24,536 nt of DNA from Bacteroidota bacterium. Lineage in GTDB: Bacteria > Bacteroidota > Bacteroidia > UBA7662. Positions 1 through 7,616 of this stretch are shown here, piece by piece. Below the pieces are notes generated by a model. It ran no database searches and had not been told where the DNA came from. It saw nothing but the letters and a program-made list of their open reading frames with translations. The stretch spans positions 1-24,536 of the forward strand of contig VGFN01000008.1 of NCBI GenBank assembly GCA_016868875.1, read 5' to 3'. Each line of letters opens with the position of its first letter. The stretch's first letter is position 1. The translations under genes were made by a program, and so were the position numbers.

Positions 1-812
1 GTATCTCCTTGGTCTTTGGCCAAATGAATGAACCACCGGGAGCACGTGCTCGTGTTGCTCTCTCCGGCTTGACCTTGGCCGAACATCTGCGCGATGGCGA
101 TGAGAAAGATGCCAGCGGTCGCGATATCCTTTTCTTCATAGACAATATCTTCCGTTTCACCCAGGCCGGTTCCGAGGTTTCGGCCTTGTTGGGACGGATG
201 CCCTCAGCGGTAGGTTACCAGCCCACCTTGGCCACCGAGATGGGTCTGATGCAAGAGCGGATCACCTCCACCAAAAGGGGCTCCATCACTTCGGTTCAAG
301 CCGTGTACGTCCCTGCAGATGACTTGACCGACCCTGCTCCTGCCACCACCTTTGCCCACTTGGATGCCACCACGGTACTCAGCCGTAAAATTGCTGAGCT
401 TGGTATTTATCCTGCGGTGGATCCCTTGGATTCTACATCCCGCATTTTGACCCGGGACATTCTGGGCGATGCACATTACGATTGTGCCATGCGGGTTAAG
501 CAAATTCTTCAGCGTTACAAAGAGCTGCAAGACATCATTGCGATCCTGGGGATGGATGAATTGAGTGAAGAGGACAAATTAGTGGTGGGCCGCGCCCGCC
601 GCGTTCAGCGCTTCCTTTCCCAACCCTTCCATGTTGCCGAACAATTCACCGGAATGCCCGGGGTACTCGTTCCCATTGAAGAAACCATCCGTGGGTTCAA
701 CATGATTATCGATGGGGAAGTGGATCAATACCCTGAGGCGGCGTTCAATCTCAAGGGGAGCATCGATGATGTCATTGAGGCCGGTCGCAAAATGTTGGCA
801 GAACAATCCTAA
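1..812 (+). CDS. atpD: ATP synthase F1 subunit beta, 5' end missing
   Basis: This is the C-terminal two thirds of the catalytic beta subunit of F1, which makes ATP in the cytoplasm-facing head of the enzyme. The window begins inside the gene; the first full codon is at base 3, and the P-loop lies upstream. Visible are NEPPGAR near the start, the Walker B region FFIDNIFRFTQAGSEV, the alpha/beta family signature PAVDPLDSTS and an exact DELSEED motif in the C-terminal domain, the segment that contacts gamma during rotation. The TTG near base 9 is an internal codon and not a start. atpC follows after 5 bases, so the two are co-transcribed. The remaining subunit genes lie 5.8 kb downstream on the same strand. 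Identification is certain; only the 5' end is unseen. Confidence 0.98.
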   Translation, partial: ISLVFGQMNEPPGARARVALSGLTLAEHLRDGDEKDASGRDILFFIDNIFRFTQAGSEVSALLGRMPSAVGYQPTLATEMGLMQERITSTKRGSITSVQAVYVPADDLTDPAPATTFAHLDATTVLSRKIAELGIYPAVDPLDSTSRILTRDILGDAHYDCAMRVKQILQRYKELQDIIAILGMDELSEEDKLVVGRARRVQRFLSQPFHVAEQFTGMPGVLVPIEETIRGFNMIIDGEVDQYPEAAFNLKGSIDDVIEAGRKMLAEQS

Positions 813-817
813 GTCCC

Positions 818-1078
818 ATGGCTTTAACCCTTCAGGTGCTCACCCCCGAGAAGACTCTTTACGAGGGACAGGTGGTCTCGGTCCATGTTCCAGGGAACGA
901 TGGCCCTTTTGAAGTGCTCAAGGATCACGCCCCTATCGTGGCATCCTTGGCCAATCCAGGGGTTCTTCACTTCAGAACATTGGACGGACAAGATATGAAA
1001 TTCAACTTGCTCGGTGGGGTGGTCGAAGTTTTGTCCAACAAAATTATTTTGCTGAGCCCCGGTCTCCAGCAGGACTAA
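818..1078 (+). CDS. atpC: ATP synthase F1 subunit epsilon, short form
   Basis: Epsilon sits with gamma in the central rotor stalk and couples F1 to the c-ring. The 86 residues cover only the N-terminal beta-sandwich domain (opening LQVLTPEKTLYEGQV, then a GPFEVLKDHAP segment and a LLGGVVEVLSNKIILL strand). The C-terminal two-helix domain, which makes the E. coli protein about 139 residues and can inhibit ATP hydrolysis, is absent. The stop is a clean TAA with no coding continuation, so this is a genuine short form; as I recall, Bacteroidota epsilon subunits are commonly of this size. The ATG lies 5 bases after the atpD stop. The stop is 3 bases from the stop of the convergent penicillin-binding protein gene, so no separate terminator fits between them. 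Confidence 0.96.
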   Translation: MALTLQVLTPEKTLYEGQVVSVHVPGNDGPFEVLKDHAPIVASLANPGVLHFRTLDGQDMKFNLLGGVVEVLSNKIILLSPGLQQD

Positions 1079-1081
1079 GCC

Positions 1082-3316
1082 TCAATCGCTGGAATCTCCC
1101 CAGCTATCTTCATCTTCGGCCTTTTCGTAGGCATATTCGGAACAATCCATGTTGATGCTTATCCCTCCTTCGGGGACGGGAAAGCTTGCTGGTTTAAGGT
1201 TAAGTCGGCTATCGGCCATTACCTTCTGCATAAATAACCCGAAAATGGGCAAGGCCGTGTTGGCTCCTCCACCCAGGCTGGTGCTACGGAAATGCACAGC
1301 CCTGTCATCTGCTCCAACCCAAGCCCCCGCCACGAGGTTGGGATGAAATCCAATGAACCATCCGTCCGAATTGTTTTGGGTAGTTCCGGTTTTGCCGGCA
1401 AAGTCACCTTTAAGTTGGTAGCGATTTCGAAGCCTTGAAGCAGTGCCCTCATCAACAACTTTTTGCAACATTTTTGTCATAACAAATGCGGTTTCCTCGC
1501 TGGTTACATCTTTGGTTTCAGGAGTATGTTCAAAAAGGATATTTCCTTTGTGATCAGTTATTTTTTGGATATAAGCAGGCTTAGTCCATACCCCTTGGTT
1601 TGCATAGGTTCCGTATGCGCCAACCATTTCATATACACTCATGTCGAAGCTTCCTAGGCACAAGCTAGGATAAGGATCCAAGGGCGAGGTGATACCCATT
1701 TTACGGCAAATATCAATAACGGGTTGAGGACCAACCTGCTTCATTAGGTAGGCCACTATATTGTTCACAGAAAGAGCAAGGCCACGAAACATGCTCATAG
1801 AGCCACCCACTTTACCATCATAGTTCTGTGGTGTCCAATTTTCAAATTCCTCGAAGGTGACCGGTGAATTTGGAATCGGTTGGCAAGGGTCAAAACCATT
1901 ATCAACAGCTACAGTGTAAACCAAGGGTTTAAACGACGAACCAACTTGCCTTTTCGCGCTTGGGTTCACATGGTCGTACTGGCTGAAATTGATATCAATG
2001 CCACCTACCCATGCCTTAATGAATCCTGTTTGAGGATCCATGGCCATGAAACCGGTATGAAGGAATTTCTTAGCATACCGAATGGAATCCATCGGCGTCA
2101 TCTTGACATTCTTGAAGCCCTTCCAACTAAACAAGTTGATATCAGTGGGTTCGTTGAAATTCTTGCGGATAGCAGACTCTGACCAGCCCTCGTTCTTTAG
2201 TGTATGATAGCGGGCGGATCGTTTCATTCCTTGTTCAATAATTTCTGTGAATTCACCCCAAGGCGCTTTTCCTAACCAATGTTGGTCGAATTCGCGTTGA
2301 AGGCTTTTCATTTGAACTCGAACGGCGTCTTCTGCGTGTTCCTGCATTCGAGAGTCTATGGTTGTATAAATTCTAAGCCCGTCTTTATATAAATTGAGGG
2401 GCTCACCTTGTTCATTGGTCTTGGTTTTGACCCACTCAGCTAATTCTTGGCGAAGAACTTCTCTAAAATAGGTAGCCAAACCTACTGAATGTCCTTGGGG
2501 GTTCAGGTCCAAGCCCAATGGATTTGCCTTGTATTCATCTCCAAGGGCGGGTTCAAGGAAATCATATTTAATCATTTGATTAATAACAGTATTTCGACGG
2601 TCCAAGCACCTTTGCTCGTGCCTAACAGGGGAGTAATACGAGGTTCCTTTAAGGAGACCAATCAACAAGGCCGCCTCATGAATATCCAGTTTTTTAACAT
2701 CTTTCTTGAAGTAAGTCTGAGCCGCTGAACTTATTCCAAATGAATTGTACCCAAAATCGACGGTATTGAGGTACATGGCTAAAATCTCTTGTTTGGTGTA
2801 TCGTCTTTCCAATTGTACGGCGATAATCCACTCTTTAATTTTTTGAAGGACCCGAGCTGGTTTTGATTTGGCGCGGCCTTCTCCAAAGAGATTTAGGGCA
2901 AGTTGTTGGGTTATCGTAGATGCTCCACCATCTCTTCCAACAAAAACAACTGCTCGAATGAGTGCTCGCAGGTCAATTCCAGAATGTTGATAAAAGCGGA
3001 TGTCCTCAGTCGCGATTAGGGCATTTATAACATGAGGTGAAATTTGATGAAACTTGGTATAGGACCTGTTTTGAAGATAAAACTTGCCGATGGTTTCACC
3101 GTCTGAGGAAATTATTTCGCTGGCCAAATTGCTGCGTGGATTTTCAAGATCTTGAAAATCAGGCATGCTGCCCAATCCCCCGTAAATGGTGATCATGAAA
3201 AAAAAGGCAATGACCCCTAAAAAACCGGAGTAAATGATCCAAACGCGGTTAATCCAAAGGGGCTTGGCCTCACCTTTAGGGGAAATATTGCCTAGGTAAA
3301 CGGGTTCTGGACTCAA
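1082..3316 (-). CDS. mrcA: Class A penicillin-binding protein (PBP1A-type), bifunctional transglycosylase/transpeptidase
   Basis: This enzyme polymerises lipid II into glycan strands and cross-links them in the periplasm. It has 744 residues: a short cytoplasmic tail, one membrane helix at about 26-46, a GT51 transglycosylase domain with ATEDIRFYQHSGID (catalytic Glu104) and GASTITQQLALNLF at about 131-144, and a transpeptidase domain with SSFK (nucleophile Ser460, Lys463), SVN (516-518) and KTGT (642-645). All catalytic motifs are intact. The start is a TTG at 3316. No ATG or GTG occurs between it and the in-frame stop at 3353-3355, and later Met codons would cut into the membrane helix. It follows porW by 13 bases on the same strand, so the two are probably co-transcribed. 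Family assignment is secure; the exact start is less so. Confidence 0.95.
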   Translation of the reverse strand: MSPEPVYLGNISPKGEAKPLWINRVWIIYSGFLGVIAFFFMITIYGGLGSMPDFQDLENPRSNLASEIISSDGETIGKFYLQNRSYTKFHQISPHVINALIATEDIRFYQHSGIDLRALIRAVVFVGRDGGASTITQQLALNLFGEGRAKSKPARVLQKIKEWIIAVQLERRYTKQEILAMYLNTVDFGYNSFGISSAAQTYFKKDVKKLDIHEAALLIGLLKGTSYYSPVRHEQRCLDRRNTVINQMIKYDFLEPALGDEYKANPLGLDLNPQGHSVGLATYFREVLRQELAEWVKTKTNEQGEPLNLYKDGLRIYTTIDSRMQEHAEDAVRVQMKSLQREFDQHWLGKAPWGEFTEIIEQGMKRSARYHTLKNEGWSESAIRKNFNEPTDINLFSWKGFKNVKMTPMDSIRYAKKFLHTGFMAMDPQTGFIKAWVGGIDINFSQYDHVNPSAKRQVGSSFKPLVYTVAVDNGFDPCQPIPNSPVTFEEFENWTPQNYDGKVGGSMSMFRGLALSVNNIVAYLMKQVGPQPVIDICRKMGITSPLDPYPSLCLGSFDMSVYEMVGAYGTYANQGVWTKPAYIQKITDHKGNILFEHTPETKDVTSEETAFVMTKMLQKVVDEGTASRLRNRYQLKGDFAGKTGTTQNNSDGWFIGFHPNLVAGAWVGADDRAVHFRSTSLGGGANTALPIFGLFMQKVMADSRLNLKPASFPVPEGGISINMDCSEYAYEKAEDEDSWGDSSD

Positions 3317-3329
3317 AAGCGAATTTGTT

Positions 3330-6002
3330 TTAGTGGGTTTCTGAAAAAAAGTTCAAATAATCTATCAAAGATAAATTTTTATACAGTTTCCCGTAATTTT
3401 CTTTGGAGGCATAAAACCAATCGTATTGGTCCTTCTGAAGGTTGCTGAATAAATCTTTGTCCGCCAGTGCCTCTCGCCAAAATCGCTCGGCAGTGGCCAG
3501 GTCAGGAAGCTCCCTCAGCAGAATCAGTTGTTCCACTTCTTTGTACAAAGGGTAAGACATCTTGATGCCCAATCGCTTGAAATTTTTCTCCGCGAAACGG
3601 GTCAATTTGACGCCAATTTCAATGTTTTTCTTATAAACCGAGGCATCCATGCGCAATATCAAATAATGCGGTTGCAAGGAATCCGGTTTGAATTCGTAGC
3701 GATCCTTGACCTTGCCTCTGGGCTCGTTCTTGCTTGGCCCTCCACCGGGGCCTTGGGTCGCAGTAGGTCGCAGGATATTCAACAAATCCCTTGCGGCATA
3801 AGCGACTTGACCGGCATCGGGCCGATTTGCCAAAGCCTCCATGCCTTGAATCAGAAGGCTTGTGTCCTTGCGTGCCGCACTTACCGTTTCCAAAAAGCCG
3901 AAATAGGGTATCAGGGTATCCGATCCAAAACGCGCTTTGGCCATTTTGCATTGGAAAATTACCGAGTCGTACATTTCCATGGAGTAGAATCGGTAACATT
4001 CCCTATAATGGAGATCCGCAGCCTCATGCATGGAATCTGTATTGGCTGTATAGGAGCCGTTTATGAGTTTGGTATAGGACGATTCCGGGTATAGGCTGTC
4101 CAAGAGCTGCCGCATTTGTTCTTTCTCCGCGACCTTGCCCGTCAAATCATAACACAAATACGATTGATACAAGGCCTCTGGCTCGCTGACTGCACCCGGA
4201 AATCTCTTGAGGTGTTTACTCAGCCAACCCAAGGAGGCAGGATAATCCGAGAAGCGATCCTTGTATCCTTTGGCAAGCGCGACATGGGCCTTGCGAACCA
4301 GGTCCAAGGAACGGGTACGCGAAACCTCGTCACGAGGGATTTGTTGTAAAAGGGTTTCCCGCGTTCGGGGTAATTTGGCAAGAGAATCTGCCAAGGCCTG
4401 TTCGGCGCTTACCTCTTCGCTTGGACTGGAACCGGCCTGGGCTTCGCCTTCATCATTTTGGCCTTTGGTGCTTCTTCGCCAATGGTCTTTGTTTTCGCGT
4501 TTACCCCAAAGCTGCATAAACTGGTTGAGGTCCGCGCCTAGGATTTGGTTGTTATAGAAATGCCAATCCCCACTCGCATTGGCGGTTGGCGCGCTCATCA
4601 TGGTTCTTTGCATGAGCATGGGATCGATAAACTGGGGGCTTGTGGATGCAGCGTTAGCAGCGGCTTTGATGGAGTCCGCTAGCCTTGCTTTCTCACGGGC
4701 AGCCTCTTGCCTCTCCTCGTCCAGAATACGATCAATTCTGGCAATCAAACGATTTTCGTCCATAGCCCCTAATTCGAGCAAAGAGTCCTGTAACTCGATC
4801 AATTGCATGTTTTTGACCAATTCGCCCAAGTAATTCTGTTTGTTCTTGATTTCTTTGAAACGAGGGTGGTCCTTGTCGGTGTTCTGCCCCAAACTATCAA
4901 AAAACATCTGTGCCTTTGGATAATTTTTGGCATTGAAATAACAATCCGCGAAGGCGAGCCAAGTTTTTTTCCTTTGGGCATTGATTTCGGAAGAATACCC
5001 CAACGACTTCCTTAAATTCGACAACATTGATTTGTTGTCTTTTCGATCTTGATCTATTTGCGCCAGTTCGTAATACAAGACATCGCGGTACGCAAAATAT
5101 TTTTTGGATTTGGCGAGTTTCAGCAGGATTCGTTGCGCCTTCAGATTCCCTTCTCGAATATCGGTGTATGCAGAAGCCATCCGAATTTTGCATTGAAAGC
5201 TCATTTCCGGTTCAGGTCTCATTTTTAGGGCGCTACGGAAATGTGCGGGCGCTTTACGGCTTTCGATGTCGAGGTAGATTTGACCAAGAAGGAAGGCTGT
5301 TCGGCGTCTCTGGGCTCTTGGTAATCGACACTTCAGGGCAAGTTCCAAGTATTCAGAGGCTTTCTGGAATCGATTTTGCGCCAACTGGGATTCTGCTGCG
5401 GCCAAGTACAGCCAACCTTTATGCTCAGGACTGAATTTTTTGGATTCAAGGGCTCGGTCCACAACGGCCTGGGCCCTGCTATGTTGCTTGGTTGAGGTGT
5501 AAGAACGCACGAGCCATGCCGAGGCCAAATCTGCCTCGGGACTTCCCTTGAATTTGGTGTTGATGTACTGGAAAGTTTCGATGGCATCAAAGAAATTTCT
5601 GCGGAGATAATAGCATTCCCCAATGAGCAGAAAGCTCTCGTCAATCCAACGGCTATGTTCTTTGCGCTGAATGACATTGGAGCATTTCTTGATGGACTCC
5701 TCAAAGGAAGAAGCTCCGGAGCTCACCGCTGCGTCCAAGGACACCACAAAAACAGGCAAGTATTGGGCATAATCATCTTTGTGGGCCAACATGATTTCCT
5801 CCATGGCTTCACGGTGTTTGAGCTTGGCATAATAGAGCCCGTTAAAGCGGGCGGTGACGTTATGATATTGCCTTTTGACCCAGGATTGGGACTGAACAGC
5901 CCCCGGCAGCATGAAGCCCATAAGGATGAGGCCTGCGATCAGGGCCATCTTGGCTCGATCCGTAAAAACCGCCTTAGGACGTGGAGAATTTTGTAAACTC
6001 AT
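3330..6002 (-). CDS. porW: PorW/SprE-like TPR protein of the type IX secretion and gliding system
   Basis: PorW (SprE in Flavobacterium) is an envelope protein needed for type IX secretion and gliding. The 890-residue product has a hydrophobic export segment at about 19-39, then the family's diagnostic opening (QYHNVTARFNGLYYAKLKH) and a long array of helical TPR-like repeats. A low-complexity stretch rich in Ala, Glu and Ser lies in the middle. I chose the ATG at 6002 over an in-frame TTG two codons upstream because the ATG is the stronger codon and sits about 25 bases from a probable promoter. PorW proteins are typically lipoproteins, but no cysteine is present near the predicted cleavage zone (GAVQSQSWVK), so this one looks like a signal peptidase I substrate or an N-terminally anchored form. 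The penicillin-binding protein gene follows 13 bases downstream. Confidence 0.85.
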   Translation of the reverse strand: MSLQNSPRPKAVFTDRAKMALIAGLILMGFMLPGAVQSQSWVKRQYHNVTARFNGLYYAKLKHREAMEEIMLAHKDDYAQYLPVFVVSLDAAVSSGASSFEESIKKCSNVIQRKEHSRWIDESFLLIGECYYLRRNFFDAIETFQYINTKFKGSPEADLASAWLVRSYTSTKQHSRAQAVVDRALESKKFSPEHKGWLYLAAAESQLAQNRFQKASEYLELALKCRLPRAQRRRTAFLLGQIYLDIESRKAPAHFRSALKMRPEPEMSFQCKIRMASAYTDIREGNLKAQRILLKLAKSKKYFAYRDVLYYELAQIDQDRKDNKSMLSNLRKSLGYSSEINAQRKKTWLAFADCYFNAKNYPKAQMFFDSLGQNTDKDHPRFKEIKNKQNYLGELVKNMQLIELQDSLLELGAMDENRLIARIDRILDEERQEAAREKARLADSIKAAANAASTSPQFIDPMLMQRTMMSAPTANASGDWHFYNNQILGADLNQFMQLWGKRENKDHWRRSTKGQNDEGEAQAGSSPSEEVSAEQALADSLAKLPRTRETLLQQIPRDEVSRTRSLDLVRKAHVALAKGYKDRFSDYPASLGWLSKHLKRFPGAVSEPEALYQSYLCYDLTGKVAEKEQMRQLLDSLYPESSYTKLINGSYTANTDSMHEAADLHYRECYRFYSMEMYDSVIFQCKMAKARFGSDTLIPYFGFLETVSAARKDTSLLIQGMEALANRPDAGQVAYAARDLLNILRPTATQGPGGGPSKNEPRGKVKDRYEFKPDSLQPHYLILRMDASVYKKNIEIGVKLTRFAEKNFKRLGIKMSYPLYKEVEQLILLRELPDLATAERFWREALADKDLFSNLQKDQYDWFYASKENYGKLYKNLSLIDYLNFFSETH

Positions 6003-6031
6003 TGACAAGGTGCGCTACCCATTAACGTCTC

Positions 6032-6058
6032 CAAAGGTATAAATTGCAACCAAGGCAA
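6032..6058 (-). promoter_or_regulatory. Probable Bacteroidota-type promoter for porW-mrcA
   Basis: Read on the minus strand, TACCTTTG (6039-6032) is an exact match to the Bacteroidota -7 element TAnnTTTG. A TTG lies at 6058-6056, giving a spacer of 16, slightly below the usual 17-23. Transcription would start near 6025-6028, leaving an untranslated leader of about 25 bases before the ATG at 6002. The TTG overlaps the start codon of the divergent gene at 6058. Confidence 0.4.
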
Positions 6059-6585
6059 TGAAACCTTTTCGATTCGTTCGTTGGTTGGTGGATTTCTGGC
6101 GCAAAATGCGTCTGGATTATCGCCTTATTGTCCGTTCAGAAGGCGATCTCCATGCCAAAATCAATATTTTGCTTAGGCCTTGGAATTGGTTGGTGCTGAT
6201 CAGCACCTTTTTGGTGGTGGGTTCGCTATTTTTTGGGGCTATTTTGGTGTATACCCCTCTTGGCTCGTATGTGCCGGGGAACAGCAGGCGCAAATGGCAA
6301 AAGCAAGTGGTGCTTCAGGGGCAGAGGATCGATTCTCTGGAGGCCTATATTCTCATGAATCAAAGAAACATGTCGGTTCTGCGTAGAGAAATCTTGGGTG
6401 AGGATTCCTTCCAATACCAGGATTTACCTAGGCCGGATGTGGGGTACAGTTACGGCATTGAGCTCCTGGATACCGCCCTCGGCAGGGCTGATTCCTTGCT
6501 CCGTTGGGAGGTAGAAAGGGAATTTGCCCTTCAAAAGGCCTCCAAAGTCAGGAGACAAGACACAAAAACACCTCAAAAACCCTAA
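6058..6585 (+). CDS. Membrane-anchored coiled-coil protein resembling an M23 endopeptidase N-terminus without the peptidase domain
   Basis: The 175-residue protein has a basic cytoplasmic tail, one membrane helix at about 42-66, the segment YTPLGSYVPGNSRRKW, and a helical region with heptad-like spacing (RIDSLEAYILMNQRNMSVLRREILGED). It ends in ADSLLRWEVEREF and a basic tail. From memory, this layout and several phrases (YRLIV; TPLxxYxPG; DSLE; DSLLRxEVERE) match the N-terminal 160 or so residues of flavobacterial M23 peptidoglycan endopeptidases, which in those genomes often lie between porW and a bactofilin gene. Here the protein stops where the M23 domain should begin: there is no HxxxD or HxH zinc motif, and the bactofilin ATG follows 9 bases later. 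A structural or regulatory envelope role, perhaps recruiting bactofilin, is inference. The homology needs a profile search to confirm. Confidence 0.8.
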   Translation: MKPFRFVRWLVDFWRKMRLDYRLIVRSEGDLHAKINILLRPWNWLVLISTFLVVGSLFFGAILVYTPLGSYVPGNSRRKWQKQVVLQGQRIDSLEAYILMNQRNMSVLRREILGEDSFQYQDLPRPDVGYSYGIELLDTALGRADSLLRWEVEREFALQKASKVRRQDTKTPQKP

Positions 6586-6594
6586 ATTTGCCTT

Positions 6595-6993
6595 ATGAAC
6601 ATGCACTTACCACTCAAATTGGGTCGGCCAACCGGGGTCGAGATGAATGCGCTGACCGAAGGAGCTCGTGTAGAGGGGAATATAAGCTGCAAAGGCGATT
6701 TACGGCTTGATGGACAAGCCCATGGGGATGTGACCACGGATGGTCGTCTGGTTGTGGGTGCTCAAGGGGTGATTAAAGGGGTTGCACGCGGCAAGAATGT
6801 GCACGTTTATGGGAAAATCGAGGGCAATATCGAAGCCAGCGAATCCATATTGCTTTCGGCAACCGCCAAAGTGATCGGCGATATTTCCGCTCCAAAATTG
6901 GTGGTCGAAGAAGGTGCCCAGTTGACAGGCAAATGCACTATGCAAGCCCTTAGAGGGGTCTATGCCGGGGACGCCCATGCCAAAACTGCCTGA
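6595..6993 (+). CDS. Bactofilin (polymer-forming cytoskeletal protein)
   Basis: Bactofilins polymerise without nucleotide into filaments on the inner face of the membrane and commonly position cell-wall enzymes. The 132-residue product has a short disordered N-terminus and a right-handed beta-helix core (about 20-120) built of short repeats such as GARVEGNISCKGDLRLDGQA, VHVYGKIEGNIEASES and AKVIGDISAPKLVVEEGA. It starts 9 bases after the anchor-protein gene and its end overlaps the start of atpZ, so all three are translated from one message. In other bacteria bactofilins work with M23 peptidases (for example Csd1/CcmA in Helicobacter). Here the neighbour keeps only the anchor part of such a peptidase. 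Family assignment is firm; the partner is inferred. Confidence 0.93.
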   Translation: MNMHLPLKLGRPTGVEMNALTEGARVEGNISCKGDLRLDGQAHGDVTTDGRLVVGAQGVIKGVARGKNVHVYGKIEGNIEASESILLSATAKVIGDISAPKLVVEEGAQLTGKCTMQALRGVYAGDAHAKTA

Positions 6994-7174
6994 CGCCCTC
7001 GCTCAGTACGGCGGTCTGGCTTTCCAAATGGCCGTTCCCATTGGATTAGGCGCATGGGTTGGCCATGAACTTGATGCTCGAATGGTTTTGGATCGGCCGT
7101 GGTTGACCATTGCAGGCCTTTTGTTGGGCTTGATGATGGCCATGATCCTGGTTTGGTCTCGGTTCCGTTCGTAA
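6977..7174 (+). CDS. atpZ: AtpZ/AtpI-family ATP synthase accessory membrane protein
   Basis: Small proteins of this family have two membrane helices and are encoded at the head of ATP synthase operons; they are linked to c-ring assembly and, in some bacteria, Mg or Ca transport. The 65-residue product has helix 1 at about 8-28 (GLAFQMAVPIGLGAWVGHEL), a short polar loop, helix 2 at about 40-60 (WLTIAGLLLGLMMAMILVW) and an Arg-rich end. The ATG at 6977 gives the usual short N-terminus; an in-frame ATG at 6962 would add five residues. Either way the gene overlaps the bactofilin end, by 17 or 32 bases, which suggests translational coupling. No SD is apparent. The position upstream of atpB supports the call. 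Confidence 0.85.
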   Translation: MPKLPDALAQYGGLAFQMAVPIGLGAWVGHELDARMVLDRPWLTIAGLLLGLMMAMILVWSRFRS

Positions 7175-7189
7175 AGTTTCCGGGTTGAA

Positions 7190-7576
7190 ATGCAAAGGGG
7201 TTGGTATGTTTTGGTCATTTGGCTCGCTTTTGCCTTCCTCAACCTGATCATTCGGGGGGGTATGGAGCTGGAGCTTGGGATCAACGCAGCCGCGCTTCCC
7301 TCCTTGCGTCAAGGCCTTTGGATATGCATTGGGTTGAATACCCTGAACTTGGCCATTTTTGCTCATCCATGGTCGAATTATAGGGGTTGGCTCTCCAAGG
7401 GGGCTCCTTTTTTTTCCTTGGTACATCTTCTTTTGAACCTGTTGGGGATCTTGGTCTTTTATCAAATGGGAGGCCTTCAGCATCGCCATTCAGGCTTGGG
7501 TTTTGTGGCCATTGTTTTGGTGCATTTGATTTTTGTAAAATGGGCCTTGCTTTCTATCTTGCGCCCGCAATCGTAG
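7190..7576 (+). CDS. Four-helix membrane protein of unknown function in the ATP synthase operon
   Basis: The 128-residue product is strongly hydrophobic, with about four membrane helices (roughly 5-22, 42-60, 70-92 and 100-122) and a basic C-terminus. I do not recognise a named domain. It occupies the slot between atpZ and atpB, where flavobacteria carry a small membrane protein (often annotated DUF6168) and other bacteria carry AtpI. It may be a diverged counterpart helping Fo assembly, but this rests on position alone. It lies 15 bases after atpZ and 40 before atpB, on the same strand. It includes His residues in the last loop (QHRHSG). It looks intact and under coding constraint, since no stop interrupts it and its hydrophobic pattern is regular. 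Confidence 0.8.
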   Translation: MQRGWYVLVIWLAFAFLNLIIRGGMELELGINAAALPSLRQGLWICIGLNTLNLAIFAHPWSNYRGWLSKGAPFFSLVHLLLNLLGILVFYQMGGLQHRHSGLGFVAIVLVHLIFVKWALLSILRPQS

Positions 7577-7616
7577 CGGGTCAAATAGCCTTCTTCGAGC
7601 GCTCTAAGCCCTTTTT

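Noticed and set aside
3528..4094. Open frame (188 codons) on plus inside porW
   Set aside because: Antisense to the TPR region of porW, no recognisable features; rejected with other small antisense frames there.
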